Below the pieces are notes generated by a model, which was not told where the DNA came from, did not search any database, and saw nothing but the letters and a program-made list of their open reading frames with translations. A stretch of DNA of 64,000 nucleotides from NCBI RefSeq assembly GCF_014645815.1, contig NZ_BMML01000012.1, positions 213,268 through 277,267 on the forward strand, given 5' to 3'. Shown here in pieces: positions 7,642 to 15,296 of the stretch. Position 1 is the first letter of the stretch. The number at the start of each line of letters is the position of its first letter. Origin of the DNA: Streptomyces fuscichromogenes (GTDB lineage Bacteria; Actinomycetota; Actinomycetes; Streptomycetales; Streptomycetaceae). The translations under genes and the position numbers were made by a program.

Positions 7642-9816
7642 GTGATGGGATCGCGCACCCGCTGGTCTGGCTTGGTGTATCTGCTGCTCTCGGTGGGCTG
7701 TGGGGGAGGTGCGCTCTGGCTGTCCAGGCATTTCCACGCCGCTTGGCTGGCTGGCACTGCTGTCGCCCTGCTCTCCGGCATACCGGCCGCGTACCAGTCC
7801 TGGCGAGCCATCCACAGAGAGCCTGAAGTGGCTGCACCCGACCTCGGGCCCTGGGCCGAGGCGCTGGCCAATGCGGTCGGCGTGAGCGAAACCGCCCAGC
7901 GTACTCAGCTGATCGGTGAAGGCGCCCATCGTATCGACCTCACCTATCGCTACCTGCCCGGCGGCGATGACGCCGAAGGGGCAAGCTCTACCGGCTGCCT
8001 GACTGGCATCGTCGACTACTACCGAGCCCTCCGACCGGCCCGTCTAGTCATCACCGGTCCGGCAGGAGCCGGCAAGACGATGCTGGCTCTGGAACTGCTT
8101 CTGGGACTGCTTCACGATGCCCAGGAAGGTCAGCCGGTGCCCCTCCGCGCCTCCCTTTCCTCGTGGGACACGTCAACGCCCTTCGAGGTCTGGCTGGCGA
8201 ACCGTGTCCACGATCACCTACGCCCCCGAGGCGCCAATCTCGCCTACGCTCGCGGACTGGTTGCCGAGCGTCGGATCCTGCCCGTGCTGGACGGCTTGGA
8301 CGAGACGGATGCCGACACGACAGTGGACCGCCGACCTCGCGCTGTCCGCATCCTGCAAGCCCTCAACATCTACCAGGACAAGGCAGGCAGCGCTCCACTG
8401 ATCCTCACGTGCCGCACCGCCGAATACGCACAGCTCGGAGTCCTGGACCACCGCATGCGCCGTGCCGCGCATATCGCTCTCGACAGCGTCACCACCGAGC
8501 AGGCCGGCGAATATCTGACCGCTCGGGGTGCCAATCTGGCGCGCTGGCGCCCCGTCCTGGAAACCTTCCGGCAACCGGACCACCTGCCCCGACATCCGCT
8601 CGCGTCGGCTCTGGCCGTGCCCTGGCGCCTCAACCTGGCTGCCACCGCCTACGAGGAACGCCACGGCCGCACTCACAACTACCTGCGTGACCCCGCACGC
8701 CTACTCGGTCTCGCTACCCCCCACCAGGTTCGTGACCACCTCCTGGCTCTGCATGTCTCTGCTGTCACCCACCGACATCCCATCCGCCCGGACCGCTACC
8801 AACCTGCCGACGTCCATCACTGGCTTGCCGCTCTCGCCGCCATGCCCTCCGCCACCTCAAGCTCGGTGCCGAGCACCGATCTGGTCCCACACCGTCTGTG
8901 GCCGCTGGCCGGAGCACGCCTCGTCCGCGTGGTCGATGCCACGCTCGCTGCTCTGGTGACACTGATCTTCGGCGTAGTGCTCCTCGCGCAAACTCCCATG
9001 GAAATCTCTCTCCGGCTGTTACTCGGAACGGCAGGGTTCACGACGGTGGCAGTGCTTGTCATCCTGCGAGCCATGTCCGCCCATGTGGCCCCACCGATCC
9101 TGGCGAGGCTGCGTCGCCCCGGTGCTCGTACCCCTGCGCGCAGACGCCGGCTCGCCCGCAATATCGCGGTCGCTCTGGTAGGAGGGTTCGCCGGAGGAAT
9201 CGCGATCGCGCCTACAGGCGGACTCACCTACGGGATCGGAACGGCACTCGCCTATGGCCTTGCAGCGGGTCTGGCAGTGAGCCTGTACCGACCATCGCAT
9301 GCCTTCGACTGGAACGAGCAACCCCTTCTCGTTGACCCCCGCAGACCCGTGCACGAGGACCTTGTGATCGGGCTCGTAGCCGGGCTCCTGGCGGGACTTG
9401 CCACCGGACTCACCATCGGGCTCACACACGGCATCGTCGGTGGGCTGGCCGGCGGGATCACCGCTGGGCTGTCCGGAGCCCTCGCTTACGGCCTCGCGGC
9501 CGGTCTCGCCTACGGACTGGCGGCCGGTCTCGGAACAGGCCTCGCGGTCAGCCTGGTGACTGGTCTTTCGACCGGACTCAGCGTCGGGCTGGCCGGCGGT
9601 GTCGTAGGAGGTCTCTACATGTTCACGGGGGCGGGCCGACGGTATGTCGTCTTCGTATGCTGCGCCCGGAGCCGCGGCATGTTGCCCTTACGTCTGGGGT
9701 TGTTCTTGAACTGGGCCTACACAGGTGGCCTGCTACGCATCTCCGGTATCGCCTACCAGTTCCGGCACCGAGAACTCCAAGAGTGGCTCTTGACAAACCC
9801 CGAGCCGCAGGACTGA
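7642..9816 (+). CDS. NACHT-domain NTPase with glycine-rich transmembrane C-terminus
   Basis: This 724-residue protein begins with two membrane helices (residues 10-30 and 35-52). A NACHT/STAND NTPase follows, with Walker A GPAGAGKT at 139-146 and Walker B RILPVLDGLDE at about 211-221, then a winged-helix-like region to about 420. From about 435 the protein is membrane-embedded. Residues 510-650 are a long run of small-residue repeats with four-residue rhythm, such as GLAAGLAYGLAAGLGTGLAV. The last 70 residues return to a soluble tail. Bacterial NACHT proteins include antiphage immune receptors; a membrane effector fits that group, but this is inference. The start is GTG 7642 or ATG 7645, with no strong ribosome site. 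There are no clear operon partners. Confidence 0.85.
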   Translation: MMGSRTRWSGLVYLLLSVGCGGGALWLSRHFHAAWLAGTAVALLSGIPAAYQSWRAIHREPEVAAPDLGPWAEALANAVGVSETAQRTQLIGEGAHRIDLTYRYLPGGDDAEGASSTGCLTGIVDYYRALRPARLVITGPAGAGKTMLALELLLGLLHDAQEGQPVPLRASLSSWDTSTPFEVWLANRVHDHLRPRGANLAYARGLVAERRILPVLDGLDETDADTTVDRRPRAVRILQALNIYQDKAGSAPLILTCRTAEYAQLGVLDHRMRRAAHIALDSVTTEQAGEYLTARGANLARWRPVLETFRQPDHLPRHPLASALAVPWRLNLAATAYEERHGRTHNYLRDPARLLGLATPHQVRDHLLALHVSAVTHRHPIRPDRYQPADVHHWLAALAAMPSATSSSVPSTDLVPHRLWPLAGARLVRVVDATLAALVTLIFGVVLLAQTPMEISLRLLLGTAGFTTVAVLVILRAMSAHVAPPILARLRRPGARTPARRRRLARNIAVALVGGFAGGIAIAPTGGLTYGIGTALAYGLAAGLAVSLYRPSHAFDWNEQPLLVDPRRPVHEDLVIGLVAGLLAGLATGLTIGLTHGIVGGLAGGITAGLSGALAYGLAAGLAYGLAAGLGTGLAVSLVTGLSTGLSVGLAGGVVGGLYMFTGAGRRYVVFVCCARSRGMLPLRLGLFLNWAYTGGLLRISGIAYQFRHRELQEWLLTNPEPQD

Positions 9817-10042
9817 CCCCGACCACATGCTGCCACGATGAAAGCCATGCTCGGCCGTCACTCCGGACAAGGCCTGGATACAGCGACAAGCGAGTTCGAG
9901 GCGCTCATGGGCGGGTTCGGCGTGGACCCGAGCGTGACGGCCGCGTTCGGCTCGGCAGGGTCTGGACGTCGTAGGGGACGGGGCCGGGCCGGACGCGGTC
10001 ACCGCGGTTGCACCGGTCGGTGCGGGGCGACGCGGAGCTGTC

Positions 10043-10453
10043 TCAGTCGGGCATGGCCTCGCGTACGAGGGCGGTGTCGACGAACTGCTCGAAGCGGACG
10101 ATGAGTCCGCCGCGTACGACGAAGTGGTGCGCGACCCTGACGTCGATCGGCTTGCCGGTGTCCTTGTTGGCGGCGGTGTAGCGGGCCAGCACGACGACGT
10201 TGTCGCCGTCGACGACATAGGTGTCGTCGTGGGCGGTCCACCCGTCCCAGTCCTGGTCCAGCCGCTCCATCACGTTGGCGGTGACGCCGTCGGGAGTGCG
10301 GTAGGTGCCGGCCAGTGGGAAGCCGGCCATCTCCGTCCACTCCACGTCGGGGGCGAGAGTGGCCCGCAGCGCCGCCAGGTCACCGGCCGCGGAGGCGAGG
10401 TACTGGCGGCGGACGACGTCGGCGGGTGCGGTCGACGTGGCGAAGTCGGTCAT
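10043..10453 (-). CDS. SnoaL/NTF2-like small enzyme or binding protein
   Basis: The 136-residue product has the cone-shaped NTF2/SnoaL fold pattern. An N-terminal helix DVVRRQYLASAAGDLAALRA is followed by LAPDVEWTEMAGFPLAGTYR, then strands DDTYVVDGDNVVVLARYTA, VAHHFVVRGGLIVRFEQFVD. Family members are polyketide cyclases, ketosteroid isomerases or ligand-binding proteins; nothing here decides between them. ATG 10453 lies three bases after the stop codon of the MBL-fold gene, so the two are translated from one mRNA. It is the last gene of the MarR-DsbA-MBL-NTF2 cluster. Confidence 0.8.
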   Translation of the reverse strand: MTDFATSTAPADVVRRQYLASAAGDLAALRATLAPDVEWTEMAGFPLAGTYRTPDGVTANVMERLDQDWDGWTAHDDTYVVDGDNVVVLARYTAANKDTGKPIDVRVAHHFVVRGGLIVRFEQFVDTALVREAMPD

Positions 10454-10455
10454 GG

Positions 10456-11262
10456 TCAGCCCCACTTCATCTCGCCCTTGGCGACCTTCGCGCCGATCTG
10501 GGCGGCGATCAACATGCCGTTGTCCGGGTAGCGCTTGACGAGTGCGTTGTTGAGCGCCGCGCCGTCGGCGGCCTTGGCCAGCTCTTCCTCGAAGGCGAGC
10601 AGGTAGTCCCGGGTGGCGGTGATGGCGGAGGCATCGGCCGCGGTACCCGGCAGCCGGTGTCCCGCGACGACCAGTTCCGGGTCGAGTGCGGCCATTTCGT
10701 CGAGGAGGTCGATCCAGGCGGCGCGGTCGCCCGGGGTGGGGGTGTCGGCGACCCAGACGTGTTCCTGCTGGAAGAGCAGGACGCCGCCGAGGAGCGCGCG
10801 GTGTTCGGCCTGCCAGAGGTAGTGACGGTCGGGCAGCGCCGCGGGACCGCCCTTGAGTTCGAAGCGGTGGCCTTCGAGGGTGAGGTGGCCGGTGAGCGGT
10901 TCGAGATCGACGAGGCGGGTGGGGAGGTTGGGGCCGAGGGCCGCCCATGCCTTGAGCTTTCCCTCGTAGGAATGCCTGATGTGTTCGATGACGAGGGGAG
11001 TGGCGACGAAGACGGCGTCGGGGAAGGCGTCGGCTATGACTTCGGCGCCGAAGTAGAAGTCGGGGTCGCCGTGGGAGACGAAGACGGTGGTGAGGGTCTT
11101 GCCGGAGTCGATGATCTCGGCGACCAGACGGTGGCCGTCGGCGCGGGTGAAGGCGGCGTCGATGAGAAGGGCCTCGGTCTCGCCGGTGACGAGGGTGGCG
11201 GTCTTGTTCTTGCTGCCGACCGGGAAGTCCAGGTCGAGGACCTTGAAGGAGAGGGTGCTCAC
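10456..11262 (-). CDS. Metallo-beta-lactamase-fold protein with altered metal motif
   Basis: The 268-residue product starts at GTG 11262 behind AAGGAG. It has the MBL strands (NKTATLVTGETEALLIDAAF) and the usual motif position TVFVSHGDPDFYFGAEVI. Where active MBL enzymes have H-x-H-x-D-H, this has H-G-D-P-D-F, so one His is Asp and the last His is Phe. Later ligand positions (VVAGHRLPG) look conserved. It may bind metal differently or act on a small oxidised substrate. It sits 55 bp after the DsbA-like gene and immediately before the NTF2-like gene. Confidence 0.8.
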   Translation of the reverse strand: MSTLSFKVLDLDFPVGSKNKTATLVTGETEALLIDAAFTRADGHRLVAEIIDSGKTLTTVFVSHGDPDFYFGAEVIADAFPDAVFVATPLVIEHIRHSYEGKLKAWAALGPNLPTRLVDLEPLTGHLTLEGHRFELKGGPAALPDRHYLWQAEHRALLGGVLLFQQEHVWVADTPTPGDRAAWIDLLDEMAALDPELVVAGHRLPGTAADASAITATRDYLLAFEEELAKAADGAALNNALVKRYPDNGMLIAAQIGAKVAKGEMKWG

Positions 11263-11317
11263 GATGGCTCCTTGACGGGAGTTGGCTGGTTGGGGGCGAG
11301 GGAGGGGATCGGTGCGA

Positions 11318-11935
11318 TCAGTGACTGTGCAGAGCGGCGAGTCGGCGGTCGATCTCGTCGGGGGTGGCGCGACCCTGGGCCACGAGGGTGACGCGGCCGT
11401 CGTCGACGGCGAGCAGGGTGGGGAAGCCTCGGACACCGGCACCGGCGGCCCAGTTGAAGTCGGTGTCGGCGGCTGCCTGCGCCTCGGGGGAGTGGTAGGC
11501 GGTGACCACCGCGTCGGCGTCCAGTCCGGCCTCTTCTGCGACCTTGCGGTAGGTCGCGGGGTCGGACAGGCTCAGTCCGTCGATGTAGAAGGCGTCCTGA
11601 ACAGCGGTGGCCAGGTGTGCCGCACGGTCGGGGGCGGCCTGGCGCAGGCCGGCGACACCGCGGGCGGCGGCCTCGGAGTCCATCACGAACGAGCCGTCGG
11701 CGATCAGCTGCTCGTACGCCTCGCCGAACTCCGCTCCGGTGAGCTCGGAGATGTCGGCGTTCGCACCCTGGACGTACCCGAACTCCCGGATCGGCACCCG
11801 GCGTGACCCGGTGAACAGGCCACCGGAGACCACCTCGACCGGCAGCTCGGGGTGGCGGGAGACGACTTCGCGCAGAGTTCCGGAGAACCCGTGCGACCAG
11901 CCGCAGTAGGCGTCGAAGACATAGACCAGCTTCAT
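11318..11935 (-). CDS. DsbA-family thioredoxin-fold protein
   Basis: The 205-residue product has the DsbA/FrnE-like layout: MKLVYVFDAYCGWSHGFSGT with a single active-site cysteine (C-G-W-S), a helical insertion from about 60 to 150, then the cis-proline strand VRGFPTLLAVDDGRVTLVAQ. Family members are thiol oxidoreductases or glutathione-type isomerases. With one Cys a mycothiol-dependent or isomerase role is more likely than disulfide oxidation; this is inference. There is no signal peptide, so it is cytoplasmic. It is the first enzyme gene downstream of the MarR gene, with a palindromic operator candidate about 65 bp before its start. Confidence 0.8.
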   Translation of the reverse strand: MKLVYVFDAYCGWSHGFSGTLREVVSRHPELPVEVVSGGLFTGSRRVPIREFGYVQGANADISELTGAEFGEAYEQLIADGSFVMDSEAAARGVAGLRQAAPDRAAHLATAVQDAFYIDGLSLSDPATYRKVAEEAGLDADAVVTAYHSPEAQAAADTDFNWAAGAGVRGFPTLLAVDDGRVTLVAQGRATPDEIDRRLAALHSH

Positions 11936-12000
11936 CGGAGAACCTCGGCAAGTGGTGCTGCGCCCGCCGGATGCGAGCAGCTCGCCTGAGAGAACAGTAA

Positions 12001-12012
12001 CTGACTAGTCAG
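12001..12012. promoter_or_regulatory. Perfect 12-bp palindrome, candidate MarR operator
   Basis: CTGACTAGTCAG is its own reverse complement. It lies in the 159-bp gap between the stop of the MarR gene and the start of the DsbA-like gene, where the promoter of the downstream enzymes should be. MarR-family regulators bind short palindromes of this kind. Binding by the adjacent MarR protein is inferred, not shown. Confidence 0.5.
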
Positions 12013-12094
12013 GTATTTCGTTGTTTGTGTGACGCCGGCCACATACTTGATCGTCCGGGAGCCTGGGAGTCCGGTAGTCCGGGAGTCCTGGCCC

Positions 12095-12625
12095 TCAGGG
12101 CAGCCGAGGCAGCATGTCCCGGGCCGAGTGGCTCAGGATGCGCAGATCCTCCGCGAACCGCTCCCGGTCCTCGGCGGGCAACGGCTCCAGGAAGTATCGG
12201 CGGATGTTCTCCGAGTGGAGCCGCGCGGCGCGGACGCTGGTCTGTGCTCCCAACTCGGTGAGGGACACCAGCTTCCCGCGCCGGTCGTCGGGATCCTCGA
12301 CGCGTTCGACCAGCCCGGCCGCCTCCATGCGGTCCACCAGCCGGGTCGCGCCGCCCGTCGTGAGCACCTGTTCCTGGGCGATGGCCCGCATGGAGAGCCC
12401 GGTGCCACCGGCCCGGCCCAGGATGAGCAGCACCTCGAACGTGAGGTGCGTGATGCCGCACTGCTGCTCCAGGTCGCGGCCCAGGATGTACCCGAGTCGG
12501 TTCGCCGCGCCCTGCAGTCTCCCGAAGGCCAGTACCAGTGGGTCGTTCGCGGCCTCCGTCGGCGACGTGATCTCCGCTCGCTCGTCCACGTCCCCACCGC
12601 CTGTCAGGTCTTGCACGGCATCCAT
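12095..12625 (-). CDS. MarR-family transcription regulator
   Basis: The 176-residue product has the MarR winged helix: HLTFEVLLILGRAGGTGLSM, then the recognition helix region RAIAQEQVLTTGGATRLVDR, MEAAGLVERVEDPDDRRGKL and the wing. It is cytoplasmic and dimeric by family. ATG 12625 is chosen because the conserved part begins about 35 residues later; the open frame extends upstream without similarity. It heads a minus-strand cluster of DsbA-like, MBL-fold and NTF2-like genes and probably represses them in response to an oxidant or small phenolic compound; that ligand class is a family-based guess. Confidence 0.85.
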   Translation of the reverse strand: MDAVQDLTGGGDVDERAEITSPTEAANDPLVLAFGRLQGAANRLGYILGRDLEQQCGITHLTFEVLLILGRAGGTGLSMRAIAQEQVLTTGGATRLVDRMEAAGLVERVEDPDDRRGKLVSLTELGAQTSVRAARLHSENIRRYFLEPLPAEDRERFAEDLRILSHSARDMLPRLP

Positions 12626-12935
12626 CCCTTGATCATGCCGTGTTTGCGCTCGGGTGAGGAGAGGGGGGTGCGTGCTGGTCGCGGTGGACGTCCGTGGCGG
12701 CCCGACGATGGCCGACGGCTGCGGTTCGTGGAAGGTTCCGTTGTGGAGCATCGCGAACAGGGCGTCGGTCCGGGGGCCTGGCGGGGCGGGTGCGGAACTC
12801 CGGTGTGCCGAGCCGTTCTCCCTGTTCACTGGCTTGCGACTGGCGACTTGCGCGGTCGGCGACTGCGCTGGGGGCGCCACGCCCAATCCAGTTGTTCACT
12901 TTAAGTAATTATACGGTTACATTCTGTGATCGAAC

Positions 12936-12954
12936 GGTCATGGTCATCATGACC
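12936..12954 (+). promoter_or_regulatory. Repeated GGTCAT half-sites before the BP74-like gene
   Basis: Two adjacent GGTCAT hexamers (12936-12941 and 12942-12947) are followed, after one base, by the inverted ATGACC (12949-12954). The site lies between an AT-rich stretch at 12897-12922, unusual for this DNA and a likely promoter, and the ribosome site of the gene starting at 12975. An operator role is inferred from position and symmetry only. Confidence 0.35.
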
Positions 12955-12974
12955 CGAGGCACGGAGCTGCCTTC

Positions 12975-13403
12975 ATGCGACGCATCACCGCCAAGATCAG
13001 CGCCCTCGCGGCCACCACGCTGCTCGCCCTCACCGCCGGCTCGGGCGCCCAGGCCGGAGCCGCCGCCGACGCGGCGTACTTCAACCTGCGCGACATCACC
13101 GGCCACAACTTCGTCATCGAGATCACCCGCCCGGAGCTGATCAAGGAAGCCCGCGACATCATCCGCAACGGCGACCGCAAGATCGTCATCGGCCGGATCA
13201 TCAAGACGTCGGCCAGCTACAACCCCCAGTGGGACTTCCACTACAACCCCGACACCGTCAACTTCGCCGACCACACCATCGAGGTCTGCGACGCCACCAT
13301 CCCCTACGTCGAAGACCACCTCGACGAAGCCGGCGGTGCCTTCCTCCCCGGCCTGTACTGGTGCCCCTGGACCGGACGCCTCACCAACGAGATCACCAGG
13401 TAA
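12975..13403 (+). CDS. Secreted BP74-like (calmodulin-binding-type) protein
   Basis: The 142-residue product starts with a Sec signal peptide (RRITAKISALAATTLLALTA, with cleavage probably after AQA). It continues with YFNLRDITGHNFVIEITRPE, ELIKEARDIIRNG, VIGRIIKTSASYNPQWDFHY and CDATIPYVEDHL, the pattern of the BP74 N-terminal domain described in Dictyostelium and found in many Streptomyces. Two cysteines (in VCDAT and YWCPW) could form a disulfide outside the cell. The function in bacteria is unknown. ATG 12975 follows a GGAG site, and the promoter region is AT-rich with repeated GGTCAT elements. Confidence 0.8.
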   Translation: MRRITAKISALAATTLLALTAGSGAQAGAAADAAYFNLRDITGHNFVIEITRPELIKEARDIIRNGDRKIVIGRIIKTSASYNPQWDFHYNPDTVNFADHTIEVCDATIPYVEDHLDEAGGAFLPGLYWCPWTGRLTNEITR

Positions 13404-14109
13404 CCCACTCCGCACGCCCAGCCCCGGCCGCCCGCGAGGGCGCCCGGGGACGGGCGTCACATCCGCCGGGCGCAGGCTCGACCAGCCTCGCTTCTCCAGG
13501 GAGGCACGGAGGGGGGCGGGGGTGGGGGGTGGGACACGGCAAATCATCTCCAGTCCCGAGCTGGCTGCCGGGGCCTGTACGGCCCACCCCCCATGGCCGC
13601 GAGTCCCTCACGATCTCCGTCCGGCCCATCGCCTCGGACCGTATCCCGAGCCACTGACAACACGTCCACGCGGCCGATCTCACATACCGCGCGCAGAGTG
13701 AAGTGGCCGCGTGTGGCTACGCGCTGCGCCTGGGCTCGCGGGAGGCCGACTTCTTGGCCGTCTGCTTCCCGTCCGCCGACTGTTCTCGTATGCGCACTGT
13801 GACATCTGGGTCGGCGCCCAGGTCGGCCACCACGTCGGGGAGCGCCTTGAGGGGCTCCCCTGATCGCGGTGGAGGCGCTGATGTGGGTCCTGGCAGCACA
13901 CGAGGCCGGCAGGCGGAGTGCGTCGTGGCTCGGGGAGCCGTGTTCGGCGTTCCAGACGGTGAGGTGCCGGTCGGGGTCGGTGCCGGCGGTGACGGTGTCC
14001 CAGTCGCGGGCGCTGTCGCCGGCGACCCGATGGTGAAGGGTCTTGGCGCCGACGCTCCCGGCGGTGACCCGCCAGGAGCCGCATGCCAGCGAACAGGTGA
14101 GTCCTCTTC
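13404..14109. other. No intact gene; minus-strand coding-like fragments
   Basis: After the BP74-like gene there is no convincing gene for about 700 bp. On the minus strand, coding-looking pieces occur in changing frames, for example LTVWNAEHGSPSHDALRLP near 13910-13970 and ALPDVVADLGADPDVTVRIR near 13790-13850, which ends at a stop at 13717. They may belong to one decayed gene upstream of or continuous with the SUKH remnant, but no family was recognised. Confidence 0.35.
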
Positions 14110-14640
14110 GCTCGGCCCCCTCGGATGGTCAGTCAGATCGATGCGGGCGCAGCGAGCCTGGAGGCGGGGCACCAGCGGGTCCGGCAGCTCGCGGGCGTCG
14201 TACAGGCTGCCGACGGCGAAGAACGATTCGATTCGCTCGGCACCAACTCGACCCACGCCAGGGACATCCGGTCGAGGAACGGAATCCAGCCCCGGCGCGA
14301 CTCCGCCACCGGAGGGTCGTCCTGCTCGATCGCGGTGAGGGGAGTCGCCCATGTCGCACAGTCCTGGTTCTCGCGGCGGAGAACCAGGACTGTGCGACAT
14401 GGGCGTCGTCGGCAGAGAGCCCGGCCGACGGGACCAAGGGGTCCTGCCGTCGGAGCAGGTCGTCTCGGCGGCCCAACCGTGCGTACCCCTTGCGCAAGGC
14501 CGCAGGGAGTTCGAAGCCGAGAACACTCTCCGCGGCTGTCATCCAGTCCGCAGCACAACCGTCCCCGGACCGCAGAGGGCGGCCGATCCACTCACCACCG
14601 AACCAGCGTACAAAGCCCCAGGCCTGCGAGCGGTCGGTTC
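14110..14640 (-). pseudogene. Broken SUKH (SMI1/KNR4) family gene
   Basis: The minus strand reads WGFVRWFGGEWIGRPLRSGD, ELPAALRKGYARLGRRDDLL and RRQDPLVP, the N-terminal half of a SUKH-fold protein. After a hairpin at 14346-14405 it continues in other frames as VLVLRRENQDCATWATPLTA, PFLDRMSLAWVELVPSE and SLYDARELPDPLVPRLQA. SUKH proteins are mostly immunity proteins of contact-dependent toxins. The inverted duplication at the hairpin and a further frameshift near 14230 destroy the frame. This may be the relic of a toxin-immunity locus, though no toxin gene is visible nearby. Confidence 0.55.
14346..14405. repeat. 27-bp perfect inverted repeat with 6-base loop
   Basis: The arms 14346-14372 and 14379-14405 are exact reverse complements around GCGGCG. 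The right arm, read on the minus strand, encodes NQDCATWA, the expected SUKH sequence. The left arm is an extra inverted copy of it. The inner ten pairs (CCTGGTTCTC with GAGAACCAGG) are natural to the coding sequence, and the outer 17 appear to have been copied by template switching. Confidence 0.8.
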
Positions 14641-14649
14641 CCCCCGTCC

Positions 14650-15295
14650 TCTGGCGCCACCGGCACGTCAGGACCACCCACCATGCCCAGAACGCTACCG
14701 CGCCGCCTCCACGGGCGACCATGCCGGAATAACGCTCACCTGGGGTCGGCCAACGGGCTTGACCTGACCCGCCGGAGAAGTGACGGCACCGTCGAGTCCC
14801 TGAACGCGGGACGGCCAGCCGCCCGTCAGCGGCTGGCCGTCGAGGCAGGTGGCGACAGGGAGCGTGACGTATCCGGCCAACGCGATGTTACTGAAGGATC
14901 TGCAGACTCCAGGTGTCGGCCTCTGGACTGCGCCGGTAGAAGGCGTTCGGTTGAACCGGGTCACATGTCACCAGCAGAATGTTTCTGCGGACGAGCATGA
15001 CCGTCCGCGCTCGGCGTGTGTGGAGCGTCGCTTGCGGCTCCGAAGGGTCTCAAGTCGCAGCAAGTGCGGGCCCGGAGGAAGAGGGACGAAACGAATCCTT
15101 CTGAGGTCGGTACGGTCCACGCTGCAGAGCATGCGGTCACCTTCCCTGACGGACACCGAGCACCACTTGGGTGACATGCTGCGGATAGGGTCACGCAGGT
15201 CAACCTGGACGAACAGGCCAGTCCGACCTCGGCGGCGGGCCCTGTTGAGCAGTGAATTCCTGCGCAGCTGAAGACAGCGCCTGACTCCTGACCAG
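14650..15295. other. No recognisable gene
   Basis: Open frames exist on both strands (for example a minus-strand frame at 14695-14964 and a plus-strand frame at 14849-15271), but neither gives a known domain, a convincing ribosome site or consistent codon bias. No RNA gene or repeat was seen. Confidence 0.35.
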
Positions 15296-15296
15296 G

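Noticed and set aside
9838..10104. Small plus-strand frame after the NACHT gene.
   Set aside because: The first 40 residues look possible, but the rest is arginine/glycine-rich shadow sequence; no ribosome site or family.
12040..12094. Repeated GGGAGTCC/GGTAGTCC units after the MarR stop.
   Set aside because: Three imperfect 8-base copies are little more than expected in such GC-rich sequence; no function evident.
13717..13870. Minus-strand end ALPDVVADLGADPDVTVRIR resembling effector-associated constant components.
   Set aside because: The similarity is to general alternating-strand composition, and the rest of that domain is not visible.
14340..14410. CRISPR repeat or paired IS termini as explanation of the 27-bp hairpin.
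   Set aside because: There is only one unit, and one arm is the expected coding sequence of the SUKH gene, so an inverted duplication explains it better.
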